DNA from: Brachionus plicatilis
Taxonomy: Eukaryota; Rotifera; Eurotatoria; Ploima; Brachionidae
Reading direction: 5' to 3'
Assembly (NCBI GenBank): GCA_010279815.1
Contig: QEOQ01000041.1
Span: 375,048-439,047 of the forward strand
Length of the DNA: 64,000 nucleotides
The notes beneath the pieces are model-generated. The model was not told the DNA's origin and searched no databases. It was given only the letters and a program-made list of their open reading frames with translations. Shown here one piece after another: positions 11,742 through 22,091 of this stretch. A program made the translations under genes and the position numbers. The stretch's first letter is position 1; the number at the start of each line of letters is the position of its first letter.

Positions 11742-12284
11742 ATGGCTGCTAGTCCGATTCACTTGGTCTCATTGTCCAGAAGAGAAAGAACCGCCAATCT
11801 AAATGTAGGCTCATTTAATCCGAATAAAAAGCATACGGACAAAGCTCGCTGGGTTTGCTTTTATCCAACTTACATCAACAGCAAGCGTTCGGTGTCCGAC
11901 GGCAGAAAAATTCCACTAAAATCTGCTGTCGAAAATCCCACATTGAACGAAATAAAAGATGTCTTGTTGAATGCAGGCTTTAACATTGAGCTTGAGAATA
12001 AGGTTTTTCCTCGAGAGCCGAATAAATATGATTATCGCGGTCGTCTGAGAGTGCAATTGAAAAATGATGACGGCACACCGATCAAACAGGATTTTAAAAC
12101 AAGTTGATTAAGATTAATTTTAAATAATTGACAAATTTTTATCTTTAATCAAATAGGGGAATCGATTTTTTTGTATGTGGCTGAAACTATTCCAAAATTG
12201 AAGACGCGCGGTGCAACTGCCAAAACAAACCAAGCTCAAACACAGGCGGCTTCTAGTTCAGGAAAAAAAGGAAAGAAAAAATAA
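11742..12284 (+). CDS. SRP19: Signal recognition particle 19 kDa protein
   Basis: Two exons, 11742-12102 and 12157-12284, with a 54-nt intron (AACAA|GTTGAT ... AATAG|GGGAAT). The spliced protein has 162 residues; animal SRP19 proteins are around 140-150. SRP19 binds helices 6 and 8 of SRP RNA and helps load SRP54, for targeting secretory proteins to the ER. Diagnostic stretches are RWVCFYPTYINSKRSVSDGR near residues 36-55, the VENPT motif, RGRLRVQLKNDDG, and YVAETIPKLKTR encoded by exon 2. The C-terminus is a Lys-rich tail (GKKGKKK), as in other SRP19s. The start ATG is in a good context and matches the family N-terminus. An AATAAA follows the stop directly. Confidence 0.95.
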
Positions 12285-12761
12285 ATTTTGTTTAGTAAAG
12301 TCAGATAATTGTTTTTAGTCATTGTTGCCGTCATTTTGTCAATTTCTAAAAAATGATTTTATGCCAAGTATTTTCAAAAAATTGGATAAATAAAAAATTT
12401 TATTCTATTTTTGATTTTATTTTTAAATAAAAAATTGATTTTAATTAAAAAAAAAAAAAAACGCTTGTTAAAATTAAACAAATTTGAACATATGTTGGGA
12501 TATTCTAATATTACTTTTTCCCCTTTTAAAATGTGAAAAAATTGGTGATTTTAACTCAAAAAAAATTTTTCATTAAGTGAATAAATATTTATTCACTTAA
12601 TGAAAATTAAGATTTCCATATAAATTCTTTTGAATTTACAAATTAAATTGAACAAAATTTGAAAAAAAACATTTATTTAAATTGGTGATTGATTAGGAAA
12701 AATAAACAGTTTCGAGCTAAAAATTTGAATCTAAAGTTGATTATCTTTTTTTATATCTTTT
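12285..12761. other. Intergenic spacer with a perfect 40-bp palindrome
   Basis: AT-rich spacer without a gene. It contains the palindrome listed separately at 12567-12606. Confidence 0.5.
12567..12606. repeat. Perfect 40-bp palindrome
   Basis: TTTTCATTAAGTGAATAAAT is followed immediately by its exact reverse complement, with the centre between 12586 and 12587 and no spacer. Pairing stops at both ends. It could be a cruciform-forming end of an excised element. Its function is unknown. Confidence 0.9.
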
Positions 12762-12890
12762 TTTATTATCATCTAATATTTAAAAAAAAATTAAATCAAA
12801 AGTTTTTACTATGTTAATTAACCGAAATAGGCCATCTGGAACACTTTTACCTAAAAATGACAATTGTCTTCAAATGTTTTGAAAGTTAAT
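12762..12890. repeat. Left copy of a 0.13-kb inverted repeat bracketing the Gypsy block
   Basis: This 129-bp segment matches 19770-19896 in inverse orientation with a handful of differences. Shared words include ACCGAAATAGGCCATCTGG, GACAATTGTC and CAAATGTTTTGAA. The inner end overlaps the last codons of the env-like frame that ends at 12870, so that frame was probably cut at this point. The repeat may be the terminal inverted repeat of an outer DNA transposon into which the retroelement inserted. Confidence 0.85.
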
Positions 12891-15800
12891 TTTAGATATA
12901 GTATTCCAATTCTCTGATTGTTGTTTAGGTTCAAATACTAAATAAAGACCATCAGTTGTAGTATAAATTGTTAAATTTTTGTAACTCGTGTTAGTTGTTA
13001 TTTGAAAAAGGTATTGTTCTGATGCAGAGAAGACTAGATTTCCTTTTCTCATTAATTTTAAACCATGATAAATTTTTTTGTATGGTGATTTTTTCACACT
13101 ATTTTTATTCCAAACAACGATTGAGTCAAATAAATGGCAATATAAATCATCTGGCAAACAGGATGAAATTCCAATGCTATAAATTGATTTGTTCAAATTG
13201 TCGTCAAAAATGTGTTTTTTATGGAAAATACATTCAAAACTTGTGAATATTTTGTTTTCTAACCAAGCAAAATTCCCATCAGGAATTTTATTGTAAATAC
13301 AATAACTATCATCACATTCCATTATTTTGTTTTCACAAATTTTTGTTTCTACCATTGCGAGACATTCAATTCGACTTAATCGTATAGTTTCTTTAATAAT
13401 ATTGTCTGTTTTTCCTAGAAAAAATGAAGTATTCATGTATCTGATTACTTTTTTCTTAAAACACTGATGTCCGAAATCATTAATTACATAGTTCTGCTTT
13501 GCCAGAATCCAAATGTTAAAATTTTCATTGAATGAATATGTTTTGTCAAGGAAATTTGAACGTTTACAATTGTTATTTAAATCAGCTAATCTATTATTGT
13601 CCTTGTGTTCACAATAGTAAAATTTGTCATTTATTGTTTGACCATTTAGATAATGAAAGAATGAAAAGAAACTAAGAATAGAAAGAAGAAGATTAGAATT
13701 TATTGTTTTCTTTTTTCTTCCACGTTTAGGCCTGTTTTGAAGATTGTTATGATATTCATTGATATGATTCTTATCTTGAATATCAGTGGATTTTTTCCAT
13801 TCATTTCTCTTATGTGGAAAATTTTTCCATTTAATTAGGTATCTAAAACCTCTTCCAATTTTCTTGTGGTCAAGAATTTTTTCAATTTCAGATATTTCAT
13901 CTTTCTGTTCATTTTTGTCATCTGAAATATAAGAATTAGTTGTACTTACTTCTTGTTTTGCCAATTTCAAACGCCATCTAGGGTAACTTTCTTCAATTCT
14001 TTCTCCTTTTTCATTTTTCAAATTGTAATTACCGTACTCGGTAATTCTGTCAATGAAAAATGGACCTGTATATGATGGTTCAAATTTATTCTGTATTTTT
14101 TCGTTTTTTATATAAACTTCATCATCTATTTTAAGAGTATCGAAGGTAACTTTCTTTTGTCTATTTTGGGTTTTTATCTGCTTGATCTTGGAAGACTTTA
14201 AGTTCTCTATTGTTTTAGGTAATTTATTTTCTAATAAAAATTTTATTTCAGCTGTTCTTCTTAACAAAGTTAATTCTTCTTCATCAGCTATATTTGAATC
14301 TATTTTATCAAAGTTATTCATAAACCTTCCGAATAAGAGTTCATAAGGGGTAAAATTTGTTGAGGAATGAATTTTATTTCTATAGGACATTAGAACTATT
14401 GGTAAATACTTATCCCAATTTTCCTTATCATTTGCTGCTTGTTTTCTTAAAGCAGAAACTAATGTTTGATTAAAGCGTTCGGTTAAACCGTTAGCTCTTG
14501 GGTTGTATGGAGAAGTGAATCTTCTGTTAATATTGAAAGTCGAGCATAAACTATCTAATAGCTCATTGACAAATTCTTTGCCACGGTCCGAAAGCCATTC
14601 TTTTGGAGATCCAAAGATTGAAATCCAATCTAAAATTTTTTCAAAAATTTCATCCATTGATTTGGATTTAATTTTATAAACAAATGGGAACTTAGAACAG
14701 TGATCGGTAATTACAAGACAACCGATATATCCTTTTGAATTTTCAGGAAAACCTAAAACAAGATCAAAACTTACACGATCTAAAACACTAACAATAGGTA
14801 AAGCAAGATCAGAATGTTCTACGACTCCATTTTTATCATATTTTAGACAAGTATTGCATCTATTTATATAATTTTCAATTTCTTTTTTCATTGATTTCCA
14901 AAAATATTTAGACGAAAGATTGGAATAAACTGTTTCACTTTTAAAATGTCCTAAATTGTGAGTGTTTTTAATGATATCCAATCGTTCTTCCATTTTTGGA
15001 ACTATCAAATTAAAATGTTCATCTTTAATATTTTTTCTATACTTAAGTAAGTCTCCTTCTAATATATAAAATTTAATTAATTTGTTAATTCTTTTTACTT
15101 GCTTTTTGGAAGATCCCTCCGTATGTTTATTATATTTTAAGAAGTGCATTAGATATGGGTCTTGATATGTGTCTAAATGTTTTGTAGATAAGTCCTCACT
15201 TTCATCATTAATATTATCGACTTCTTTTAAAAGAATGGGTCTACTTAAAGGGTCAACATTTGTATGAGTTTTACCTTTTCTATGAATAATTTCAAAGTTA
15301 TAAGTTTGTAAAAGTATCGCCCATCTTGTTAGTCTAGCGTTGGGGCTTTTAAGTGTTAATAACCATTTTAAAGAATAGTGATCCGTTACTATTAGAAATT
15401 TGATGTTAAATAAATAGTTACTGTATTCCTTACAGCCAAAAATTACAGATAAACATTCAAGTTCAGTAACGGAATAATGTTTTTCATTAGATTTAAGTAA
15501 TCTTGAAGCGTAGCTTACTACATATTCGTTACCTTGGTTATCGATTTGTGCTAATATAGCGCCCAAAGCAGTTGTTGATGCGTCTGTGTATAAGATAAAC
15601 CTATTATTAAAGTCTACTTTTCTAAGAATGGGATACTCTATTAATTTTTGTTTTAATGTGTCAAAAGCATTTTGGCATTTATCTGACCAGTACCATTTAT
15701 ATTTAGGCGAAGTCAAAGAATGTAAGGGTGAAGTAATTTTTGCATAATTTTCAATAAATTTTCTATAGTAGTTAGATAATCCTAAGAAAGTTTGTAGTTG

Positions 15801-15985
15801 CTGAACTGTTTTTGGTGGTTTCATATCTCTAATAACAGAAATTTTTTCAGGATCCATTTTGATACCTGTTTCGTCAATAATGTGGCCTAAAATTTTTATT
15901 GGCTTTTTTAGCCATTGACATTTTTTAGGATGAATTTTCAAATTATTTTCATTTAATTTATCAAAAACAATTTGAATATGTTATT
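12870..15985 (-). pseudogene. Ty3/Gypsy pol remnant (RNase H, integrase, chromodomain) running into an env-like segment
   Basis: A long uninterrupted frame (1023 codons from 15941). Domains by residue from 15941: RT thumb/connection 1-110; RNase H 115-235 (D120, E160, D187, D230); integrase zinc finger H328/H332/C362/C365; DDE core D393, D452, E488 with the classic D-35-E spacing; a chromodomain at about 682-735 with the YLIKWKNFPHKRNEW core; a basic stretch (RPKRGRKKK); a signal-peptide-like hydrophobic segment at 751-768; and then ~255 residues of Cys-containing, env-like ectodomain. The catalytic half of RT, including the YxDD box, is missing: the frame resumes after it at about 15981, right behind two stop codons of the gag-protease frame. 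The element cannot self-replicate. The chromodomain places it near chromoviruses. The env-like part has no membrane anchor because it is cut at the inverted repeat. Confidence 0.9.
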
Positions 15986-18374
15986 ATTTGAATATTATTT
16001 GAATCTCGTTTGTTAGATCATCATCCTCAATACTATAAATAGAATTATAAGAATAATCATCATCTGATTCCTCAGATTTCGGGTTTAGACATATTCTTTT
16101 TACTGGTATAGAAAGCTGTCTTCTAGAAGGGTCGATAATGGCTTTTGTTTGTTCAAACCAATCTAATCCTAAAAGGATTTCGATGTGTAATATATTAGTG
16201 ATTACGAAATTTAAATGAGCTAGGGTCTCTTCAATTTCTATTTTAATTAAGTCTGTCTCACCTAAAACTTCGTGGGTATTTCCATCAGCTGTGTTAATTT
16301 TCTGATGTGATCGATTTATATGTAAATTGAGTTTTTTGGCTACACTTAGACTAATTAAAGAAATAGTTGCACCCGTGTCAAATACAGTTTCTATTTTTTC
16401 TCCTTTGATATAAGTGAAATGTCTTAGTAGTTCATTACTCTTATATAATTCATTAATGTGTAATACATTATTAAACTTATTTTTAAATTTTGTTTTTTGG
16501 TTATTACCTCTTTTATAATCTACTTTAGGTTTTGATTTCTTATTATTGTAACAAGAATCTGTGTTATGGTTGTCTTTTCTACAAATTTTACAGTAAAGTT
16601 TTTTTGTATCTCTGATATTATTAGCTTTTTTATTATAAAAAGGATAATTGAAATGTTTACCTCCTACCTTAGAAAATTTGTTTCCAAAATTTTTTCTGTT
16701 AATCATTAATATATCTGCATTTCTTGGATGACGGGAAGTATTAAACCTATTATAATCTTCTGCGTATTCAATTGCCTTTTGCAATGATTCTGGATTGCGA
16801 AGTCTGACGTAATTTTCAGTTAGTTCAGATAATCCTTGAGTAAAATATGTAATTTGATCATATTCACTTATTTCAGATATTTGATTTAAAATTATTCTAA
16901 AGTCATTGATATAATTTCCTATATCTTTAGATTGTCTAAGACCTCTTAACTTATCTCTCATGTAAAGTTCATGATCTTTACGTCTATAACGTTCTTTAAG
17001 CATGTTCTTAAACTGAACCCAACTAATAGAATTCTTATCTCTATTTTTAGTAAATGCTTGATATTCGTGAAGCGCAGAGTCTCTTAAGTATGAGCTTGCA
17101 AAAAGGATTTTGGACTTGTCTTGAGTAACTCCATGTCCTTCAAGTATTAGTTCAACAATGTAAAGCCAATCTTCAATTCTTTCATTTTCTTTTCCATGAA
17201 AGGGGCTTATGTTATTATTTGTTTTAGGAAAGGGAAGATGGGTATAGTAAGGCGACGGATTTTGGGAAAACTTATTTTCTTCTTTATCCTTAACATACAA
17301 AGAGCCTAATTCAAGATTATTACTGGTTATTTTTTCTTCAATATCCGGTATTATTTCACTTCTATTTGTTAATTTATAATCTACGACCGATCGTTCTTTT
17401 GAAGATTCAGTACCTAACGGTTTCTTACCTGTTGAGAAACTAGGTGTATTAATAAGTAAAGAGTAAGAAAATTCTAAATTTGGATCTAAAGCATTTTTAT
17501 CTAATCTATTTAATTCTATTTTTCTCTCAGAATATCTTAATTTGTCATTTAGATCATTCTTTAAAGTGAGTAGTTCCTTGTTTGTCCTTACTAATTCTGT
17601 TTTTTCTATATTTAGAGTCAAATTTTCTTTATTAAGATTGTCGTTTTCATTTCTTAAATTATTGATTTCGAATTCGAGATCAGCAATTTTTGTCACATCT
17701 GATTCCCTATTTGATTTAAACTGAGAAATTTCATTTTCATATGAATTAATTTTTGATTCACATGCTGAAATTTTACTAACCAGAGTCATGTTTTCACTTT
17801 TTAAGTGATTATGTGAAAAATTCAACTTTTCTAAATTTTCATTTAGTTTACTATATTTTATTTCTATCGAGTCGTTAACTTTTGCTAAGTTTGCTAGGTT
17901 AGTGTTTAGTTCACTATTTTCCGATTCTAGCCTTTTTATTTGTTCATCATTGGACTTTAATATTTCTTCGAAACTATTTTTATCGTTGTCAATGAATTCT
18001 AGTTTTTTTCTCTCATCGAAAAGTTCATTATTTATAGTTTGAATTTTTTCTTTCGCTAGCTCTAATTCTTCAGATTTCTCCTTATGAGAACTTTTTTCAA
18101 TTGCTAACTCCTTAGAAAGCTGTTCTTTTTCAGAATCAAGTCTTTCATTTATTTTACTAATCTCATCATTTTGAGACTTTAGTTTTTTATAACCTTTCTC
18201 ACAGTTATATAAGTCATCTTTTAAATTATTTAAATTTAACGCGTCATTTTTTCACTCTAATTCCAAATGTATTGCCTATGCTTCGATACGCCTGGCTAAA
18301 TTTTTAACCGATTCTAACCCCTCCTTATCAAAATTATCTGGTAATCTTTCTAAAATTCTTAACTCACCTTCCAT
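15984..18374 (-). pseudogene. Ty3/Gypsy gag-protease with two nonsense codons
   Basis: The coding frame starts at an ATG at 18374-18372 and runs to 15984, about 797 codons. It is broken by an in-frame TAG at 18278-18276 (codon 33) and a TGA at 18254-18252 (codon 41). Beyond these it is open. Order: a long coiled coil rich in Glu/Lys/Asn, a retrotransposon gag core (…MLKERYRRKDHELYMRDKL…), a CCHC zinc knuckle (CKICRKDNHNTDSC, plus-strand about 16560-16605), and an aspartic protease with DTGA (16371-16379). An extended N-terminal coiled coil is unusual for Gypsy gag. Protein ends in a Ser/Asp-rich tail before tandem TAA codons at the RT deletion junction. Confidence 0.88.
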
Positions 18375-18505
18375 TCTTGATTTGAGTTTTGGTCAGTTGA
18401 TTATTTGAATAGGATCCTTTGAGTGTGAGATTGTTACGATTTATTACGATATCGTTTAGGAGTATTTCTTTGTTTTTCTTGTTTTTATTGTTTTTCTTGT
18501 TTTTT

Positions 18506-18516
18506 CGCTGCTACCA
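18506..18516 (-). other. Primer-binding site candidate
   Basis: On the minus strand TGGTAGCAGCG lies 4 nt after the LTR end. The TGG matches the CCA end of a tRNA, and TGGTAGCAG is the form used by elements primed with initiator tRNA-Met. Confidence 0.55.
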
Positions 18517-18520
18517 ATTC

Positions 18521-18894
18521 TGTTAACCCTCGGATAAGGTTAGGTTAATTAAACTCAGTTTATTTGTTTTTTAAATTTTATTTTATTAAATGATAAAATT
18601 ACACTTATAACAAATACGACAAAAGGCCTAGGTAAACGTTTAAGTTGTTTGTGGAAATATTCGAATAAGACGAATAAATGAAATAAAGTATTACATTTTT
18701 ATAGTAAAAGAAATAATTAAAAAACATCAATCACAAATCAAGATAATATCAAATAAAAAATTAAAAGTAGGAAAGATTGTAAACAATGGTCATTGAGATA
18801 ACGATGACACTTTATATTAAATTAATTTAATTAAAACATCAAGATAAATAACTTGATAAGTTATTGAATTTGAGGATCGTAGATCATAGTAACA
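18521..18894 (-). mobile_element. Single LTR (5' LTR) of the Gypsy element
   Basis: On the minus strand this 374-bp segment begins TGTTACTATG and ends AGGGTTAACA, with the short TGTTA/TAACA inverted ends expected of an LTR. It contains a TATA box and lies just upstream of the primer-binding site and gag. No second copy exists at the 3' side of the element, so LTR identity rests on its position and internal signals, not on a pair comparison. Confidence 0.65.
18696..18703 (-). promoter_or_regulatory. TATA box of the LTR promoter
   Basis: TATAAAAA on the minus strand, about 190 nt inside the LTR from its upstream end. It is suitably placed to drive the gag transcript. Confidence 0.5.
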
Positions 18895-18896
18895 TA

Positions 18897-19766
18897 TATG
18901 TTTTGTTGTTTATTTTAAAGAACAAAAAAGACTGATTAAAATGATCCTTTAATGGAAGAAAGTTAAAATATATAAACAATTAATCTTTTTCATCCTTATT
19001 ACCTTTTGGAACAAAATGAGGTTATGTGCAACCGAATTCTGTCAAACCAATCCAAACCATTACTGACATTGGAAATTTCTTAACGCCAAAAAGCCCTTAA
19101 AAATTAATTTAAATAATACGGAATGTTCAGTTTTCACAAATTGATTATATTCTCTTATCCATCTAGAAATAGTCTGGATAGTAACTTTCGCTGCTAGAAT
19201 TTCGTAGATTTGTCTATTCGACTTTCCTGTAACATGATGAGTTACAGCAAGTTCTCAAAGAGAAGTCTTTGCCATATTTTTTTCAAAAAGTAAATTTTTC
19301 AAAGATTTTAAATGGATTTTATTTTTACAAAGTTAAAAAAACTCTTTTTTTTTTGAATACAATTTAATTTTAAAAGAAATAAAACTAAACAAAAAAATAA
19401 TACTGATATATTTTATTGACATAATGGGGTTCTTTTTTGGTCATTTAATCTATTCATAAGTGAATAGTGCTTTTTTGAAGTTTTTTTAATAATAGTGATA
19501 TAATTAATCAAAAATTATATTATATTCATACTTACTCTAAAGCTCATTCTAACCTTAATATTTGTTAGAAATTTCAAAACATTTGGGCTTTCAGTTCGCT
19601 AGATTTAACAAAAAGTGTATGGATACCTAATATTTTTGAAGAAATTAAAAAAGGCAAATTTCAGTGTCTTTTTTAAGATAACTTTTGATACAAAAGTCAT
19701 TGAAAAATGATCAGGGGATAATTTTAATCAGTCTTTTTTGTTCTTTAAAATAAACAACTAAACATA
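18897..19766 (-). mobile_element. Tc1/mariner-like element with decayed transposase
   Basis: An 870-bp element with ~50-bp terminal inverted repeats (TATGTTTTGTTGTTTATTTT at left; one G/A-type change in the inverted right copy) and TA at both ends. The minus strand reads MAKTSL, stop, then ELAVTHHVTGKSNRQIYEIL and TISRWIREYN, a helix-turn-helix of the Tc1/mariner N-terminus. Further on comes FGVKKFPMSVMVWIGLTEFG, which resembles the catalytic region (family pattern SVMVWGGIS). Much of the catalytic domain is deleted and stops and frameshifts are present. It sits directly against the outer edge of the LTR, so it probably inserted at the Gypsy/host boundary later. Confidence 0.72.
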
Positions 19767-19769
19767 TAT

Positions 19770-19896
19770 ATTAACCTTCAAAACATTTGAAGACAATTGT
19801 CATTTTTAGGTAAGGATGTTCCAGATGGCCTATTTCGGTTAATTAACATAGTAAAAACTTTAAATTTAATTTTTTTAAATATTAGATGATAATAAA
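19770..19896. repeat. Right copy of the 0.13-kb inverted repeat
   Basis: Inverse match of 12762-12890. Together the two copies enclose about 6.9 kb containing the Gypsy and mariner remnants. Confidence 0.85.
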
Positions 19897-19985
19897 TAAC
19901 TGTACAAAATTTGGTTAAATTTTGTCTACTGGAACATATTTTTTTTACATGTCAAACTTTTGAACATTCTTTTTTGAACACCCGT

Positions 19986-20050
19986 TATAAGCTACAGGAA
20001 GACTAGCTTGGGGAGGTGGCCTACTAGGAGGTCACCTATGGTAGATCCTT
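19986..20050 (-). mobile_element. LINE 3' tail, diverged copy
   Basis: On the minus strand it reads GGATCTACCATAG ... CTGTAGCTTAT, the same frame of conserved words as the two LINE tails at 20509 and 20958. The middle has diverged. Confidence 0.5.
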
Positions 20051-20508
20051 GCACATTACACATAGAAAAGTAAGATAGAAAAAGCTGCAATAAGAAACAT
20101 TTTATAAATAAATGTCACTCTTAATTTACAGAATTATGTTTTAACATATAGAAAAAAAATTATTCAATTTTTTTCATTTTTTCTGTTCTTTTTATCATTT
20201 TGTACTGAATTTCACAAAACCACAAACAAATTAATCAATGATAGCTTGAGTTTTTCTTAAGTTAAATTGTCTTTAAATTATTAGGAACTGCCTTAATTTT
20301 ATTTTTTTATAGACAATTTTTGCAACAAAAATATCTATTCTTATAAATTTGAAAAAAAAATCTTCAAAGTTATTTAAATTTTTTAATTTGGAAAAAAATT
20401 ACTAAAAAAAAAAAGAAAAATATCTTTATTTCAAACTTTTAAATTATTATAAATACACCAAAAAATATTTATTTCACATAGTCAAAATTAATTAAATGCT
20501 TCACCAGA

Positions 20509-20945
20509 ATAATAATAATAAAAGCTACAGCAGACTAACTGCGGAGCAAAGTTACATTTAGCCTTGCTATGGTAGCTGTCTGATTTTAACATAAGTCCAT
20601 CATAAAAATATTCTTATGTTAATAATAAAAATTAATTAATTAGTTTCAAATAGTTATCTAATGTTCTTCGCATTAACAATTTTAGTCGCTAATTTGTTCC
20701 AGGCATTTAACACACGATTTGTCAGGAAGCTCTCTCTGGCCTTTATTTTCATCAATTGCTTTGTCAATCTTCTTTGGTTGGTGTCCCCGAATTCCTTCAG
20801 CTGGATCATTTCTTGTGAGAGCATGGCTTTTGATATATGGATTCCGTCATTCAGCTGAGCTTAGACCCTTTATTATTTTAATGTTTCAATTAGGTCTCTC
20901 CGTTCACGTATTGACTTAAGTGTCGTCATTAAAGTAAAAGAAAAG
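20509..20945 (-). pseudogene. 5'-truncated LINE: C-terminus of reverse transcriptase protein plus 3' tail
   Basis: The minus strand encodes, across frameshifts and stops, SIRERRDLIETLK, then IIKGLSS, then SFLTNRVLNAWNKLATKIVNAKNI. These match the conserved C-terminal block of jockey/CR1-type LINE ORF2 proteins (…RR.RGDLI.TFK… F.NRV.NAWN.LP..VV.A…). It is followed by a short 3' UTR and a (TTA)n tail at about 20509-20523. Dead copy. Confidence 0.75.
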
Positions 20946-20957
20946 ATAAAATCAATC

Positions 20958-21042
20958 AATGAATAATAAGCTAATAATAAGCTACAGCAGGAGATCTGTG
21001 GAGCGAGATTAGATGTAGTTTCGCTATGGTAGATCTTTCTGC
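20958..21042 (-). mobile_element. LINE 3' tail, second copy
   Basis: On the minus strand it reads AGATCTACCATAGCGAAACT ... CTGCTGTAGCTTATTATTA, closely matching the tail of the copy at 20509-20945. The two lie head to tail, so one inserted next to or into the other. Confidence 0.65.
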
Positions 21043-22091
21043 AAAAAAAAAAAAAAAATTCCATAATATTCTTTATAAACTTAATATTAATATATGATAA
21101 GGCATAAAAAGCTAAAAGTTACAAGCTTTAAAATAAATTCAAAAATAAAATTGAAACAGTGAACAAAGCCAAAAGTTTTACCGACTAAAGTATGAAAAAA
21201 AAACAAGTCGAATCAAATAACAATACACAATGCAAATGGAATAGTTAGTTTACCTTTTTCAGCTTTAAAGAATCGTATCAATAAACATATTTTTGGAAAC
21301 GTATCTAATTAAGAAGCGATTCTTAGTAGAAATATCCAGGAATAGCTTGTAAATTCTTTTGAGTTTTTTGTATTTTTTTTAAACCAATCAATTACCTTTT
21401 AAGCTGAAAATTAATTTTTCAATATTTTTCTCATTTTAGACAAATTTAAGGAAAAATCTGTAAAATTTTCAATGAAAATCTATGTAATCGTTTTTTAATT
21501 AGAAAAATTGATTGGAAAAGTATCTAAAAATTGAACTTTTGAAATTTTTTAATTAAATAAAAAATTTTAGATATTTTTTGAGTTATCTCTAAAACAAAGC
21601 TAACTAAAATTCAATAAAATTTTTTGAACAGCTATTATTCATATAGAAAAATTTCAAAATAAATGATGATAAAATTTTTTATTGCTTAAATATTCCAAAT
21701 AAATTATAATGAATTCAATTAACAATATTCATAAAAATTTACTTGATGCTTTGTAGACTTAATTTTGCTTTGTAAAATAAAATAAAATTATGAAAAAGAT
21801 ATTTTAAATTGAATGACCACATAGAAAATAAGACTATCAAAAAAAATTTTTTATTTAATTTTTTTTTAAATAAATAATTTTTAAAATTTATTTCTTGCTA
21901 CTAAATCCGAAATTAAGTTAATTATAATTTCAATTGATTGAATGAACTAAGACAAAATAAATTAATCACTTTATTTAATGAACGTAAAGTGAATCGCTCG
22001 ATTTTATGAACATTTCGATTCTAAAAAATATTTTATTTTCATAATTTTTCTCTCATTTTATTAACAACAAAAAAACATAAACAAATTAATA
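21043..22091. other. AT-rich intergenic DNA
   Basis: No gene or element recognised. It should contain the promoter of the gene at 22092. Confidence 0.5.

Noticed and set aside
12995..13246. Plus-strand open frame inside the Gypsy env-like region
   Set aside because: Antisense shadow of the long minus-strand frame.
20661..20919. Plus-strand open frames at 20.7-20.9 kb
   Set aside because: Antisense of a LINE RT C-terminus; the meaningful reading is on the minus strand.
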